A stretch of DNA of 64,000 nt, from assembly GCA_963820545.1 (NCBI GenBank), contig CAWGAJ010000001.1:2294001-2358000 (forward strand), in the 5' to 3' direction. The translations under genes were made by a program, and so were the position numbers. Position 1 is the first letter of the stretch. Each line of letters opens with the position of its first letter. Source of the DNA: CAWGAJ01 sp963820545 (lineage in GTDB: Bacteria; Planctomycetota; Planctomycetia; Pirellulales; Thermoguttaceae). Under the pieces are notes generated by a model. That model had not been told where the DNA came from. It worked only from the letters and a program-made list of their open reading frames with translations, and did not search any database. Positions 30,465 through 39,089 of the stretch are shown here, piece after piece.

Positions 30465-31995
30465 CAATCGGCCGCGTTTCTCGCCGGAATTGCTTGACCG
30501 GCAACTACCGTCGAACCTAGAGAGTGAGCGTCAAGTTGTCGGCACGCTAATCCTTGACTTATCGCGCCGCGAAGAGGTTTCCAAAGTACTTCAGCAGAGT
30601 GATTTTCACGTTCAGGAAAATGCGATTTTGTTTGAACACCTTTTAAATTATCCCCACGATGCAATCGACGCCCATTTATTTGCAGATTGGGTAAAGCAAG
30701 ACTTAGAAAAAATCGGCGGAGTAGCATATCTGGCAGAGTTGGTAAGCGGCGTCACTTTGGTCGGCAACGTGCTATATCATGCTAAGCTAGTTAAAAAAGT
30801 GTCACGACTGCGTAATGTAATCAATCGAGCCTTGCAATTGGTTCAGCTAGGTTATGCAGACGCCGACGAAAGCGAATTGCAATTTCATATTCAAGTTTTA
30901 GCCGACTTAGAACAGCCGATTACCGATCTAAAATTCGACGCCCTCACTTGTGCCGAGTTGGATAACGGAAAATTCGACCTTGAGTTTTTAGTTGATGGAA
31001 TTTTGGTTGCCGGGCAACCGTGCATCATGGCAGGTCCGCAAAAGAGTCTGAAAACATCTTTGCTTGTCGATCTCGGAATATCGCTTGCTGCCTGCGGACA
31101 TTTTCTCGGCCGGTTCCCGGTTACAAGACCGGCCCGGGTAGGTTTGATGAGTGGCGAATCAGGATTAGGAACTCTTCAAGAAACTGCCCGGCGAATTGCT
31201 CATGCGGCTGGGCGTCGATTATCCGAAATCGACGGGTTGATTTTCTCTGAGCATCTTCCACGATTCGGAAGTCTTGAACACGAAACCGCCCTGAAAAAAT
31301 TCATTGCCGATAATGGTTTGGAAGTTTTGATGATTGATCCGGCTTATCTTGCAATGCCGAGCGATGATCCTGGAAATCTGTTTGAGCAAGGTAGGCTCTT
31401 GCGGGGCATGAGCGAAGTTTGCCGGGAAGCCGATTGCGGAATGATCCTTGCCCATCACACACGCAAGGGTCGGATTGATCCGCTTGCCCCGCCCGAACTG
31501 ACTGATATTGCATGGTCGGGCTTCCAAGAATTTGCGCGGCAGTGGCTTCTTGTGGGAAGGCGTGAATCATATCAGCCTGGCAGTGGTGAGCATCGACTCT
31601 GGTTAAGCGTAGGCGGATCGGCCGGGCATGGTGGGCTTTGGGCACTCGACATAAGTGAAGGCACGCGGGCAACCCCAGGTGGCCGCTATTGGCAAGTATC
31701 GGTTGCAACGCCTGACGATGCCAGGGTGGCGGTGGTAGATCGAAGGGAAACCCAGCGGCAAGCGCGGCAGGCCGAACAGTTGGAAACCGACAGGCGGGCA
31801 ATCATTGACGCGGCCGTGAAACTGCCTGGCCCCGAGACAAAAAATGGCTTGCGGGATCGGATAACAATTCCCCACAAACGATTTCCGGCGGCGTTTGCCT
31901 CTTTGGTTGCCGATGGCACCTTACAAGAGGCCGAAATTCAAAAAAGTAATGGCCAAAGATACACAGGATGGATACTAAAAAATGAAGATGAATAA
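30445..31995 (+). CDS. Replication ATPase: DnaB-N-like domain plus RepA/RecA-like AAA domain
   Basis: 516 residues from ATG 30445, which has GAGAGGGG upstream (an in-frame ATG at 30430 does not). Residues 20-155 resemble the N-terminal domain of DnaB (LPSNLESERQVVGTLILD). Residues 185-400 are a RecA-like ATPase of the AAA_25/RepA type: Walker A variant GPQKSLKTS at 197-205 with Leu in place of the usual Gly, Walker B VLMIDPAYLA, and the sensor HHTRKG. The C-terminus is a winged-helix-like region. Likely the replication helicase of the element, acting at the repeat array directly downstream. This combination is typical of satellites and small plasmids; the alternative is a phage replisome organiser. 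Confidence 0.75.
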   Translation: MTIKQSNNRPRFSPELLDRQLPSNLESERQVVGTLILDLSRREEVSKVLQQSDFHVQENAILFEHLLNYPHDAIDAHLFADWVKQDLEKIGGVAYLAELVSGVTLVGNVLYHAKLVKKVSRLRNVINRALQLVQLGYADADESELQFHIQVLADLEQPITDLKFDALTCAELDNGKFDLEFLVDGILVAGQPCIMAGPQKSLKTSLLVDLGISLAACGHFLGRFPVTRPARVGLMSGESGLGTLQETARRIAHAAGRRLSEIDGLIFSEHLPRFGSLEHETALKKFIADNGLEVLMIDPAYLAMPSDDPGNLFEQGRLLRGMSEVCREADCGMILAHHTRKGRIDPLAPPELTDIAWSGFQEFARQWLLVGRRESYQPGSGEHRLWLSVGGSAGHGGLWALDISEGTRATPGGRYWQVSVATPDDARVAVVDRRETQRQARQAEQLETDRRAIIDAAVKLPGPETKNGLRDRITIPHKRFPAAFASLVADGTLQEAEIQKSNGQRYTGWILKNEDE

Positions 31996-32230
31996 CGCAC
32001 TCGCCCCCACTCGCCCCACACACTCGCCCCCGTCCGGGGCGACTGGCCGCACACACTCGCCCACCCGCCCCTCTATATACAAAGTATATAGGGGCGTAGA
32101 GGCGAGTGGGTCGCGTGGTAGAAAGGCCACTAAGCGCAAGAGCATAAATGGGGGCGAGTGGATACCACCGGAATTATCTCTGCCAGACATTGAAACATTG
32201 GAACGGCTGAGCCATAAGGTGACACGATGA
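31982..32230 (+). CDS. Small protein overlapping the iteron array
   Basis: 82 residues. The first half is low complexity because it reads through the CACTCGCC repeats (PTRPTHSPP); the second half looks like ordinary coding sequence (GGEWIPPELSLPDIETLERLSHKV). It overlaps the end of the ATPase gene and its own stop overlaps the next start (ATGA), so translation through it is likely even though the main value of this DNA may be the repeats. No family recognised. Confidence 0.45.
   Translation: MKMNNALAPTRPTHSPPSGATGRTHSPTRPSIYKVYRGVEASGSRGRKATKRKSINGGEWIPPELSLPDIETLERLSHKVTR
31998..32160. repeat. Iteron-like array, candidate replication origin
   Basis: The octamer CACTCGCC occurs four times directly (31998, 32008, 32021, 32054) and twice inverted as GGCGAGTG (32101, 32153). 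Between them lies an AT-rich imperfect hairpin, TATATAC-AAA-GTATATA (about 32074-32090), flanked by CGCCCC and GGGGCG. Iterons plus an AT-rich unwinding element directly after a replication ATPase gene are the expected layout of an origin. Confidence 0.6.
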
Positions 32231-32505
32231 TCGACGTGGAAATCCATTTCAAAAGCAGAGGCAGCCGACGTCAACGATTGCCAGCATTACCCAGGCCGGG
32301 CGATTACCTAACCAATGATGGCCGGCTATGGCGAGTTGATAGCTTGCTATTCAACACCCCGAGTACTACCTGGGGCAAGCAACCCGTAATCGTCTATGCC
32401 GTGGCCGTGGCTGAGGATAGACGCGACGAACTTGAGCAGGAATGGGCTTTTTGGGATTCACCCAATGAGACGACACAGCAACCAACGCAAGAGGCGAGAG
32501 CATGA
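32227..32505 (+). CDS. Small element protein, unknown
   Basis: 92 residues, coupled at both ends by ATGA overlaps (32227-32230 and 32502-32505). Beta-rich N-terminal part (VEIHFKSRGSRRQRLPALPRPGDYLTNDGRLWRVDSLLF) with a compact SH3-like feel, acidic C-terminus. No recognised family. The tight coupling with the flanking small genes argues for a functional, streamlined operon rather than decaying prophage sequence. Confidence 0.5.
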   Translation: MIDVEIHFKSRGSRRQRLPALPRPGDYLTNDGRLWRVDSLLFNTPSTTWGKQPVIVYAVAVAEDRRDELEQEWAFWDSPNETTQQPTQEARA

Positions 32506-32687
32506 CGTTTGAAAAACAAGTTATCGAACTTCACTTTCGTCAACTCGCCCAACGGGATCGACGCCGGCGAGAGCGCGAACTTGAGGTGATTACTGACCTA
32601 ATTGAACGCTTTGAAAATTTAGGAGGTGATAGCAACGATACTGGATACGACGGCTGGATACCCAGAGGAGAACAATGGAAGGATTAG
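32502..32687 (+). CDS. Small charged protein, unknown
   Basis: 61 residues, mainly one amphipathic helix rich in Arg and Glu (QLAQRDRRRRERELEVITDL). Coupled to the previous gene by ATGA. A possible further 24-codon frame (32675-32749), preceded by GAGGAG, begins within its end but is too short to support. Confidence 0.4.
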   Translation: MTFEKQVIELHFRQLAQRDRRRRERELEVITDLIERFENLGGDSNDTGYDGWIPRGEQWKD

Positions 32688-32813
32688 ATATCCATCCCCA
32701 GTATGAGGTATTATCTCTAGACCCGAAAGCGGCAAAACCGCACAGCTGAAATCCTCGCGCCGCGGCCAGTTTTTTTGATCGATTTTCAAAACATTAAAAG
32801 TTTGAGGTGAAAT
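32688..32813. other. Non-coding gap before the terminase gene
   Basis: 126 bases with GCGG-CAAAA-CCGC (32730-32742), then a GC-rich stretch with CCGCGG and a T7 run (32770-32777). Phage packaging sites often lie just before a small-terminase gene, so this is the best candidate cos/pac region; no direct proof. Confidence 0.35.
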
Positions 32814-33131
32814 GTGAAAAATAATGCTTTAGAGGCCCCAATACCACCCGATGGACTTTCGGAAAAATCACTAACGCTTTGGGAAAAAGTTGTCGGCAAT
32901 CGAGCAAAATCTCCTGGCAGACTAGCCTTACTAACAGAAGCGCTCCGAGCTCTTGATCGTGCCAATGAATGCCGGGCTCTTGTCAACAAAGAAGGACTTG
33001 TTTTTGTGACAAAGAAAACCGGCGCGATTCACATACATCCGTTATCCAAAAGCGAAAGAGAATTTCGTCAACAATTTTTCCATGCGTGGGATAAACTCGG
33101 ACTACATTGGAACCGGGATATTGACGGCTGA
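32814..33131 (+). CDS. terS: P27-family phage terminase small subunit
   Basis: 105 residues from GTG 32814; GAGGTGAAAT precedes it, and the overlapping ATG runs straight into TGA, so GTG is the only usable start. The pattern fits P27-type small terminases: P..GLSEKSLTLWEKVV near the start, a central helix LLTEALRALDRANECRALVNKEGL, then the strand-turn VFVTKKTGAIHIHPLSKSEREFRQQFF and the typical ending DKLGL. These proteins recognise phage packaging sites and hand DNA to the large subunit. The large subunit is not encoded anywhere in the element, which is the arrangement seen in islands that redirect a helper phage packaging machine. Confidence 0.7.
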   Translation: MKNNALEAPIPPDGLSEKSLTLWEKVVGNRAKSPGRLALLTEALRALDRANECRALVNKEGLVFVTKKTGAIHIHPLSKSEREFRQQFFHAWDKLGLHWNRDIDG

Positions 33132-33211
33132 AAAATCAAGATATTAACTGCCGGCACTTCGTCGGCGATACTTTAACAGCGGCCCGCCGCGTATTTTGAA
33201 AGGATTTTTTT

Positions 33212-33829
33212 ATGTCAACTGTCGTCACAAAGAAACCGACACATTCTAACCCCGCTCAAAAGCGGACCCTAAAAGATTTTCCCGAGTGGCAGGCCGCGCA
33301 GGAAAAAATGATGGAGTTGCGAGAGCTATTGCAAAAAAAAGAAGAACAACTCCGGCATCTCGATGGAATCAGGCCGATAACCGAAAAGCAAAGTCGGGTT
33401 GCCGGGATTGTGCGCGGACTTCTCGGTCAGAAAGAATCGCCGCAACAACCCAGTCCAGAAGACAAGGAAAACCTACTGGAAGACAGTGAGGGTCTTACTT
33501 TCGCAATCCAGCAGCATGACCGCGAAATGGATACACTTCGTCGTCAAATTTCCGAAATTCTTTATCGTGAGGATTATGGCGAAGAGCACAAAACCCGACG
33601 TGCACGAATCGCAAAAGGCATAATCGAATTGGCAACGGCGATTATGGATAATAAGAAATATGTGTACGAATTATATCAGGCCGGAGCAGTGATTGATCCG
33701 ACGGAAGGACATTCCCTGCTCGTGAATGTATCTTGTTGTCCGCAAATTTGGTCTGCACTAAGAAATCTAACCGATGCGCCGAATCGCTTGAGAGACTTCA
33801 TAAGAGACAATGCGAATTTATTAGACTAA
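33212..33829 (+). CDS. Coiled-coil element protein
   Basis: 205 residues, ATG preceded by AAAGGA. Two strongly charged coiled-coil stretches (around EKMMELRELLQKKEEQLRHL and IQQHDREMDTLRRQISEIL), then a globular tail with two adjacent Cys (VSCCPQIWSAL). No family recognised. Position right after the small terminase is where a scaffold or capsid-remodelling factor often sits in satellites, but nothing in the sequence demonstrates that role. Confidence 0.5.
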   Translation: MSTVVTKKPTHSNPAQKRTLKDFPEWQAAQEKMMELRELLQKKEEQLRHLDGIRPITEKQSRVAGIVRGLLGQKESPQQPSPEDKENLLEDSEGLTFAIQQHDREMDTLRRQISEILYREDYGEEHKTRRARIAKGIIELATAIMDNKKYVYELYQAGAVIDPTEGHSLLVNVSCCPQIWSALRNLTDAPNRLRDFIRDNANLLD

Positions 33830-33883
33830 CCAAAACCATCCCGGCATGAACCCAGCCGGGTATTTTACAAAAAGGATATTCAG

Positions 33884-34324
33884 ATGAAAATCTCAGTGAA
33901 AGTTTGTGAGCAATTACAATTAAACAGTGGCGCGAAACTAAATCTATGGCGTCCGGTTGCAGTATATGTCAACAAGTTTAGCAATGAAAACATGACTGAC
34001 AAAGCGGGTGAAAATTATCTTGGCAGTGCAATAGTTTGCAACAGTCCAGAGGGCTTGTGTTTTTCAATGGAAGTAAATACCCAAAAGGCCGCCGGCCAGA
34101 AATTGATTGAAGCGATGCAAATCGCAAAGTTAGGATGCTCTTCATTTTTTGTTATTTCAGAGCCGGGAATGAATGGCGCTTTGGGTAGCAAAAAGAAAGT
34201 CATCTTTGAAGATTTGCTCCAAGTGCTTGGCGATAGTTCACAGACGAGTATCGAACCCATGATAATCGTGTTGACAGCCAACCATCCTAACCCAGGAAGC
34301 GAAGTAACAATCCTAACCCCATAA
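33884..34324 (+). CDS. Unknown element protein
   Basis: 146 residues with AAAGGA nine bases before ATG. Mixed alpha/beta sequence with a conserved-looking core (YLGSAIVCNSPEGLCFSMEV and CSSFFVISEPGMNGAL). No signal peptide or membrane segment. No family recognised. Lies between the coiled-coil protein and the zinc peptidase, all on the same strand. Confidence 0.45.
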   Translation: MKISVKVCEQLQLNSGAKLNLWRPVAVYVNKFSNENMTDKAGENYLGSAIVCNSPEGLCFSMEVNTQKAAGQKLIEAMQIAKLGCSSFFVISEPGMNGALGSKKKVIFEDLLQVLGDSSQTSIEPMIIVLTANHPNPGSEVTILTP

Positions 34325-34327
34325 TCC

Positions 34328-34456
34328 ATGCTTACCGTTTTGGGAGCCGAGCGGCCCGTAGCTTGCAAGGCCCCTGAAGCGGACGCCCCGGGCGGATGTC
34401 GAAAGCAAGCGGTATTCGCCTGGGTTTTCAAAAAATATAAACATGTCAGCGATTGA
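34328..34456 (+). CDS. Possible small Cys-containing peptide
   Basis: 42 codons from ATG 34328 (MLTVLGAERPV to YKHVSD) overlapping the next gene start. The stretch is markedly GC-richer than its surroundings. It could be coding or a structured non-coding segment; the sequence does not decide. Confidence 0.25.
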   Translation: MLTVLGAERPVACKAPEADAPGGCRKQAVFAWVFKKYKHVSD

Positions 34457-35174
34457 AAATAAAAACGCATTGCGAGATCGGTTGCCACAATGGCGCGGAT
34501 TTGTGTCCGATGGCTGGGGCATCAGAGAGGGCAAATTGTATTTTGTGCCCCGCAACCCTAACCTTGAGCGACAGCGGAGAGAATACGCGATGCTATCGGC
34601 TGATTGTGATCTGCTCGAAGATGAACTGCTCGAAGCCGGCCTACTGCCCGCTGTAATCGGCCGTGCTTTACATGGCCGGCAGCCGACTGAAGAACAGATT
34701 CGGATTTTGTGCGATGCACTTTCAAGGTTGCCAGTAATTTTTCGTCGGGCAATTTTGCGGAGAGGGCAAAGAATCGAAGCGGTGCATGGAAAAAACGCCC
34801 GCAATCATCCACGATTCAATCATATTGTGACAAAAAGTTTGGGGGTAGCTAATGAAAAATTAGCTGTGGTTGCGACGGATTCGCAGACCGCGTCGATGAT
34901 AAAAATTCTTTATCATGAAACCGGACACCTTCTAAGTTTAGGATATCCTGGTTTGAATCTATCGGAAAGCCGATTGTGGAAAAAGATTTGGCAGAATGAT
35001 CTAACGTCCGGCGTGGTGCCGAGTACCAATGATCAACAAAAATTATCTGAGGAATATTTTGCGGAATGTTTTTCAAAATACTATTACAGCGCTGCCAGTC
35101 GTATAAACTTGAGCCCAGCGGTTAAGCAATATATGGGAAAATTACCGAGTTTGTTTTGTGGGTGCCCCTCCTGA
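34443..35174 (+). CDS. Lethal-factor-like zinc metallopeptidase
   Basis: 243 residues. The motif LYHETGHLLSLG carries the HExxH zinc site, and a second motif further on, SEEYFAECFSKYYY, provides the likely third ligand Glu and the conserved Tyr, as in the anthrax lethal factor C-terminal-type (ATLF-like) gluzincin group. The N-terminal ~140 residues are a charged helical region without match. The gene lacks a clear ribosome binding site. No signal peptide. Possible roles are processing of virion proteins, a toxin, or a defence effector; the sequence does not choose between them. ImmA/IrrE-type peptidases are the closest alternative. Confidence 0.55.
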   Translation: MSAIENKNALRDRLPQWRGFVSDGWGIREGKLYFVPRNPNLERQRREYAMLSADCDLLEDELLEAGLLPAVIGRALHGRQPTEEQIRILCDALSRLPVIFRRAILRRGQRIEAVHGKNARNHPRFNHIVTKSLGVANEKLAVVATDSQTASMIKILYHETGHLLSLGYPGLNLSESRLWKKIWQNDLTSGVVPSTNDQQKLSEEYFAECFSKYYYSAASRINLSPAVKQYMGKLPSLFCGCPS

Positions 35175-35185
35175 TTGTTTTGCCG

Positions 35186-35215
35186 ACCGGCGGTATGCCT
35201 TCGCACACCGCCGGT
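35186..35215. repeat. Intergenic hairpin
   Basis: ACCGGCGGT (35186-35194) and ACCGCCGGT (35207-35215) form a 9-bp stem with a 12-base loop between the zinc peptidase and the LamG gene. No T-run follows, so it is not a classical terminator; it could be an RNA-processing site separating two transcripts. Confidence 0.45.
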
Positions 35216-35241
35216 TTGGCGGATTGAAACAGGGAAATGAA

Positions 35242-36049
35242 ATGGACATACAAAGTCTTAAAAATTCACTCACTGCCTACTATAAGCTGGGCGACGATGC
35301 GGCGAGCACCGCCGTTCTTGACGCGAGGGGATATTCTAACGGCACACGCACGCAACACCAACTTAATGCACGTCGCTGGCAAACTGGGTGGAGCGCTGTC
35401 TTTCAATGGCACAAGCGACTACATCAACACAAACAGTAGTTTTCAGGCCATATTTTCTAAGGATTTTTCGATTGCGGATTGGTTCTATTGGGACTTAAAC
35501 AATCCTAACATCGGCGGTTACGGGGTGAACAATCCGGCGACGGCGTCGTGCTTTATAACTATCGAAAATCCAAATATGGAGCCCATTTCATTTTTAACAG
35601 AACTTGAATACTGGCTTCCAGGAGATAAATATCTTCTCCTTGTGAGCAGCGGTGCCTTTGATGAGTCACAGTGGATATTCTGGGCCGCGACGATATCACA
35701 ACAAGGGAATGATATTTCCGGGAAATTATATATAAATGGTGTCCTATGTGACTCTATGCAACTAGCAAACGCGAATATGTCGAATTGGAATTGTGACAAG
35801 AAATTTTATCTCGGCGCGGTAAACATAGATGACTCTTCCATAGCGTACTACGACAACAAAACGCACGATAATTTTATGATTTTCAACAAGGCACTCTCGC
35901 AGGACGAAATAAGCTTCTTGTTTAACAATGGCAACGGCATCGACCTGGACGCCGAGACAATCACGCCCCCGACGCCGACAAGTTGCCCAATGGGCATTGA
36001 CAGCCCATTATGTCCGGGGGACGGATTTCGGGTTCGTGTAAAGCGATAG
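35242..36049 (+). CDS. LamG-like concanavalin-fold surface protein, one frameshift
   Basis: About 269 residues once repaired. The N-terminal piece (35242 to about 35360) begins SLKNSLTAYYKLGDDAAS, the classic first strand of LamG/laminin-G folds, and continues one frame over as AGKLGGALSFNGTSDYINT, the next two strands of the same fold. The frame change lies at about 35345-35365. The domain ends near FNKALSQDEISFLFNNGNG, the usual LamG terminal motif, then a short Cys/Pro tail. LamG domains bind glycans and occur in phage tail fibres and surface adhesins. First of five consecutive genes that look like a host-recognition module. Confidence 0.65.
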
Positions 36050-36079
36050 GGAAGTATGACGATAAGGAATTGAAAAATC

Positions 36080-36667
36080 ATGCCACAATTTTCAAAAGCA
36101 TCATGTGAAAGAATTGGAAGAGTCGTCAAAACCGTGGAAACGCGGTTTGACGATATCACGCGCGATGTCACTCCACCAGCGGCACAAGATGATTTGTCTT
36201 GGTTTGTACTAACCACAGACCTCGACAAAACAACACATGAGGCATCTGCAAATCCCTGCGAGTGGAATATCATTTCAAACAGCGGAAAAGGGGCGTATTT
36301 TCCTAATACGGCAATCACGCGAACTGTGCGGGATACTATTGAAAAGCTCACTCTATCTTCAGGTGCCTGGGTGCTGTGTCGGCCAATCGGGAATACTAAA
36401 GGGACGGTTTGGGAAATTGTGAATTGCGGCGGCGGCGGCAATGTCGAGGCCCCGCCCTTTGGTTGGGCAATCACGAATGAAAATGCACTCAATGGCAATA
36501 CCTGCCATGCTTTTTTACTCGATGAAGATTTTGCGGCAACTGAAACTGAAATTATCCTGACAAACCGGACTGGCTCCAACGTGGGCGCAGGCATAGTGGT
36601 GATATTCGTGAATATGGGTAGCGAGGTTCAGATCGTGGGCATGTGGTGCGTCACAGAGGAAGTATGA
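36080..36667 (+). CDS. Beta-rich protein of the adhesin block
   Basis: 195 residues. Short helical start (MPQFSKASCERIGRVVKTVETRF) followed by a beta-rich domain with Gly/Cys-rich turns (EIVNCGGGGNVEAPP). I do not recognise an enzyme family; proteins with this opening appear to me to be typical of planctomycete prophage-type regions, but that is recollection, not a search. Stop and next start are separated by one base, so it is co-transcribed with the large downstream protein. Confidence 0.5.
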   Translation: MPQFSKASCERIGRVVKTVETRFDDITRDVTPPAAQDDLSWFVLTTDLDKTTHEASANPCEWNIISNSGKGAYFPNTAITRTVRDTIEKLTLSSGAWVLCRPIGNTKGTVWEIVNCGGGGNVEAPPFGWAITNENALNGNTCHAFLLDEDFAATETEIILTNRTGSNVGAGIVVIFVNMGSEVQIVGMWCVTEEV

Positions 36668-36668
36668 A

Positions 36669-39089
36669 ATGCGCAACCTCGATGTTTGCCCGAAATTTCA
36701 TGACAACTGGTGCTACTGGGCGCAGTTCCCGCAATACTACGATCCAGCGAACTGGAATCCCCCTGATTGCACTTGCCGATGCTGGCAGTATTGCTTTGTG
36801 GGCAACCGACCTTATAGCGGTATGATCGTTGGGCGCGCTGCGCCTACGGAGGCGTGGCCTTACGATGTTCTTATTATTTTGCCTTTTGAGAAGCCTTTTT
36901 TTTGCGACGATGAACACCAGACGATAGAAGAGAACACTCGAATCTGCGTTTCCCTGCCTTCTTTTTATGCGCGTCTCTGGTCTCCGTATTTTAATCCGCC
37001 ATCTCCCAATCCACTTTACAATTTTACTCCTATTGCAATCCAATGGAACGGCCACGTTTTGATGCTCAGTTGTAATTACAATGGTCAACAAATTTTGGAT
37101 CATTATTTCGACGGCGATCTTAACAACGAGCCTGATTTATCTAACTGGTTTAACGATGATCAGTTCATTATTACCTCTGGCACTTGGACATTGAGCGGTT
37201 TTCACGCCGATCCTGGCACGGATTGGGTATATAATTTTACTCTTATCAATCCGATGCAGTTCGCGGTTTATTGGTACATCGGTACTGATCCGAATACGCG
37301 AGCATACGGTGGGGCGCGTTGTGGATTTACCAAGGCCGATCTAGAACAGCCGGGTAACTTTCTCGGTCTCATCCATAATAATAAAGGCTGGGGTTCGGAT
37401 TGGCCGGATGATCCGGTTGGTGCGGATGAGGTTCAAAAAATTACTGTCACAGACGCCACTGGTGGATATTTTACACTAACTTTTGGCGGCCAAGAAACAG
37501 GGCCGATTTATTTCGATGCCACTTCTGCTGATCTTATCTCTGCATTGGAGGCTCTATCGTCCATTGGCGGCGGAAATGTTTTAGTCACGGGCGACCCTGG
37601 CGGCACCTGGACTGTGGAATTTGTCGGCACACTCGGCTTGCAAGATGTCGCTATGCTTGTTGCCACTGATTACTTGGAAGGCGATGGACATTCAATCGAC
37701 GTAGCAGTCGAACACGAGGGCATTGCGGATGTGGCCTATCAGTTCGTGGTTATCTTTAAGCGCGAATGCTGGTGGTGGCCGCAACATGATAAGAGGTTTA
37801 TCAATGTAGCCGCGACAACTCATTCAGGAATACACAAAGATGCCTTTAAGGTAATCAGTAATACATTGAGAGTTGTGAGTGGAACATGGGAAGTCTATTC
37901 GACTTATCAGGATGCGATTGCTGAATGCCCATCTAATCCCACAAGTTGGTACAAATTCAATGGATATGAATACGAATATCCTTACATTTTAGGTACTCAG
38001 CGCGTGGCTTCCGGCAGCGGCGAGTTGCGAGCGACCTGGTTGCCGCAGGGCATTTTCACGATGGAGTTTGCGGTTGTCCCTGCCGTAGGAAATTATAACA
38101 CTTATGTCTACATCGGGTTTTGGACATACTCCATTGAGATTCCAGCCATTGATATTTCTCCCAGCTATCCTCCGGGCCATATATACGAGCAGCAATGGCT
38201 CGGCTTCTGGTCAGATACCGTGATCTGCCAAGCCCTAACATATTGGCAATGCTGGTGGAAAGAACCAGATGACACCCGGATGACGCTTGAATCGACGGTA
38301 GACAGTTACTATTTATGGTTCCCGATTTCATTTCCATCTGAATATATGGAATGGGAATCTCCGGGATTCAGCACGCCCCAACACGCTTATTTTGGATCAT
38401 TTATATCGAGTTATTCACATGGCGGCTATCCAAGTAATCCTGATGCTTGCGGGGATTGTACGTATCATCACTGCATAAGCTGCTGGCGCGGGATTAGCAC
38501 GCCAGTTTTAACGGCCACAGTGAGCGGAATAACGGATACAGAAGACCCTCATTGGATTAGTGCTGCTTGCTTTAATCGCGCCTACGATATGCCATTGCTC
38601 ACCCCGTGGGGCAGTGGTTGCGTGTGGGGTTGGAGTTACGATCACTATAATGCCCATCAGAATTTTGGGGATTTTTACGATTGCGTCGGCGGTTGGCAGG
38701 CGTGCGCCGGTGGCGAGACGTTATTTACCGGAACCTTGACTCTTTCTGAGGAAACGATTGACAATGAGATTCATTATATTTTTGAATTAGGCATTGGCGA
38801 TCCATACGATAATAGTCTTGTAAGTTTTCGGAAAGATATCGGCACCACCAAGCCGACGTGCTATAGCGGCACCCTAGTCAGTTTTGCGCCCGAGGATATC
38901 GTAGCCGCCTCCGGTTCTTCTGGACTTGATTTTACCGGAGTATCTGTTTCGATAACTCCTGCAACTCCTATTTTAGATGATAGCGGACTGCAAAACATAA
39001 GACCGACCGCCATTGATAATCCAAATCGGGATACGTCGTATCGCTGCCAATATTGCGATTGCGAATGCAGGCCATGCGGAAGGAAGTAG
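36669..39089 (+). CDS. Large Trp/Tyr/Cys-rich surface-type protein
   Basis: 806 residues, very rich in aromatic residues, Cys and Gly, without signal peptide. Opens with a Cys cluster (NWNPPDCTCRCWQYCF) and closes with another (YRCQYCDCECRPCGRK). Near residues 255-335 lies a repeat-like beta domain (VTDATGGYFTLTFGGQETGP) of a type seen in phage structural proteins. The remaining sequence looks like stacked beta-sandwiches. Lack of an export signal fits a virion-borne adhesin better than a Sec-secreted protein. It is the largest gene of the element and overlaps the next gene. Probable role: receptor binding or appendage; inference. Confidence 0.5.
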   Translation: MRNLDVCPKFHDNWCYWAQFPQYYDPANWNPPDCTCRCWQYCFVGNRPYSGMIVGRAAPTEAWPYDVLIILPFEKPFFCDDEHQTIEENTRICVSLPSFYARLWSPYFNPPSPNPLYNFTPIAIQWNGHVLMLSCNYNGQQILDHYFDGDLNNEPDLSNWFNDDQFIITSGTWTLSGFHADPGTDWVYNFTLINPMQFAVYWYIGTDPNTRAYGGARCGFTKADLEQPGNFLGLIHNNKGWGSDWPDDPVGADEVQKITVTDATGGYFTLTFGGQETGPIYFDATSADLISALEALSSIGGGNVLVTGDPGGTWTVEFVGTLGLQDVAMLVATDYLEGDGHSIDVAVEHEGIADVAYQFVVIFKRECWWWPQHDKRFINVAATTHSGIHKDAFKVISNTLRVVSGTWEVYSTYQDAIAECPSNPTSWYKFNGYEYEYPYILGTQRVASGSGELRATWLPQGIFTMEFAVVPAVGNYNTYVYIGFWTYSIEIPAIDISPSYPPGHIYEQQWLGFWSDTVICQALTYWQCWWKEPDDTRMTLESTVDSYYLWFPISFPSEYMEWESPGFSTPQHAYFGSFISSYSHGGYPSNPDACGDCTYHHCISCWRGISTPVLTATVSGITDTEDPHWISAACFNRAYDMPLLTPWGSGCVWGWSYDHYNAHQNFGDFYDCVGGWQACAGGETLFTGTLTLSEETIDNEIHYIFELGIGDPYDNSLVSFRKDIGTTKPTCYSGTLVSFAPEDIVAASGSSGLDFTGVSVSITPATPILDDSGLQNIRPTAIDNPNRDTSYRCQYCDCECRPCGRK

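Noticed and set aside
31998..32160. CRISPR-like direct repeats
   Set aside because: Octamers with short irregular gaps and some inverted; fits iterons, not CRISPR.
33884..35174. Toxin-antitoxin or abortive-infection pair (146- and 243-residue genes)
   Set aside because: Adjacent with a zinc peptidase, but no antitoxin-type DNA-binding motif or coupling is visible; not enough support to call it.
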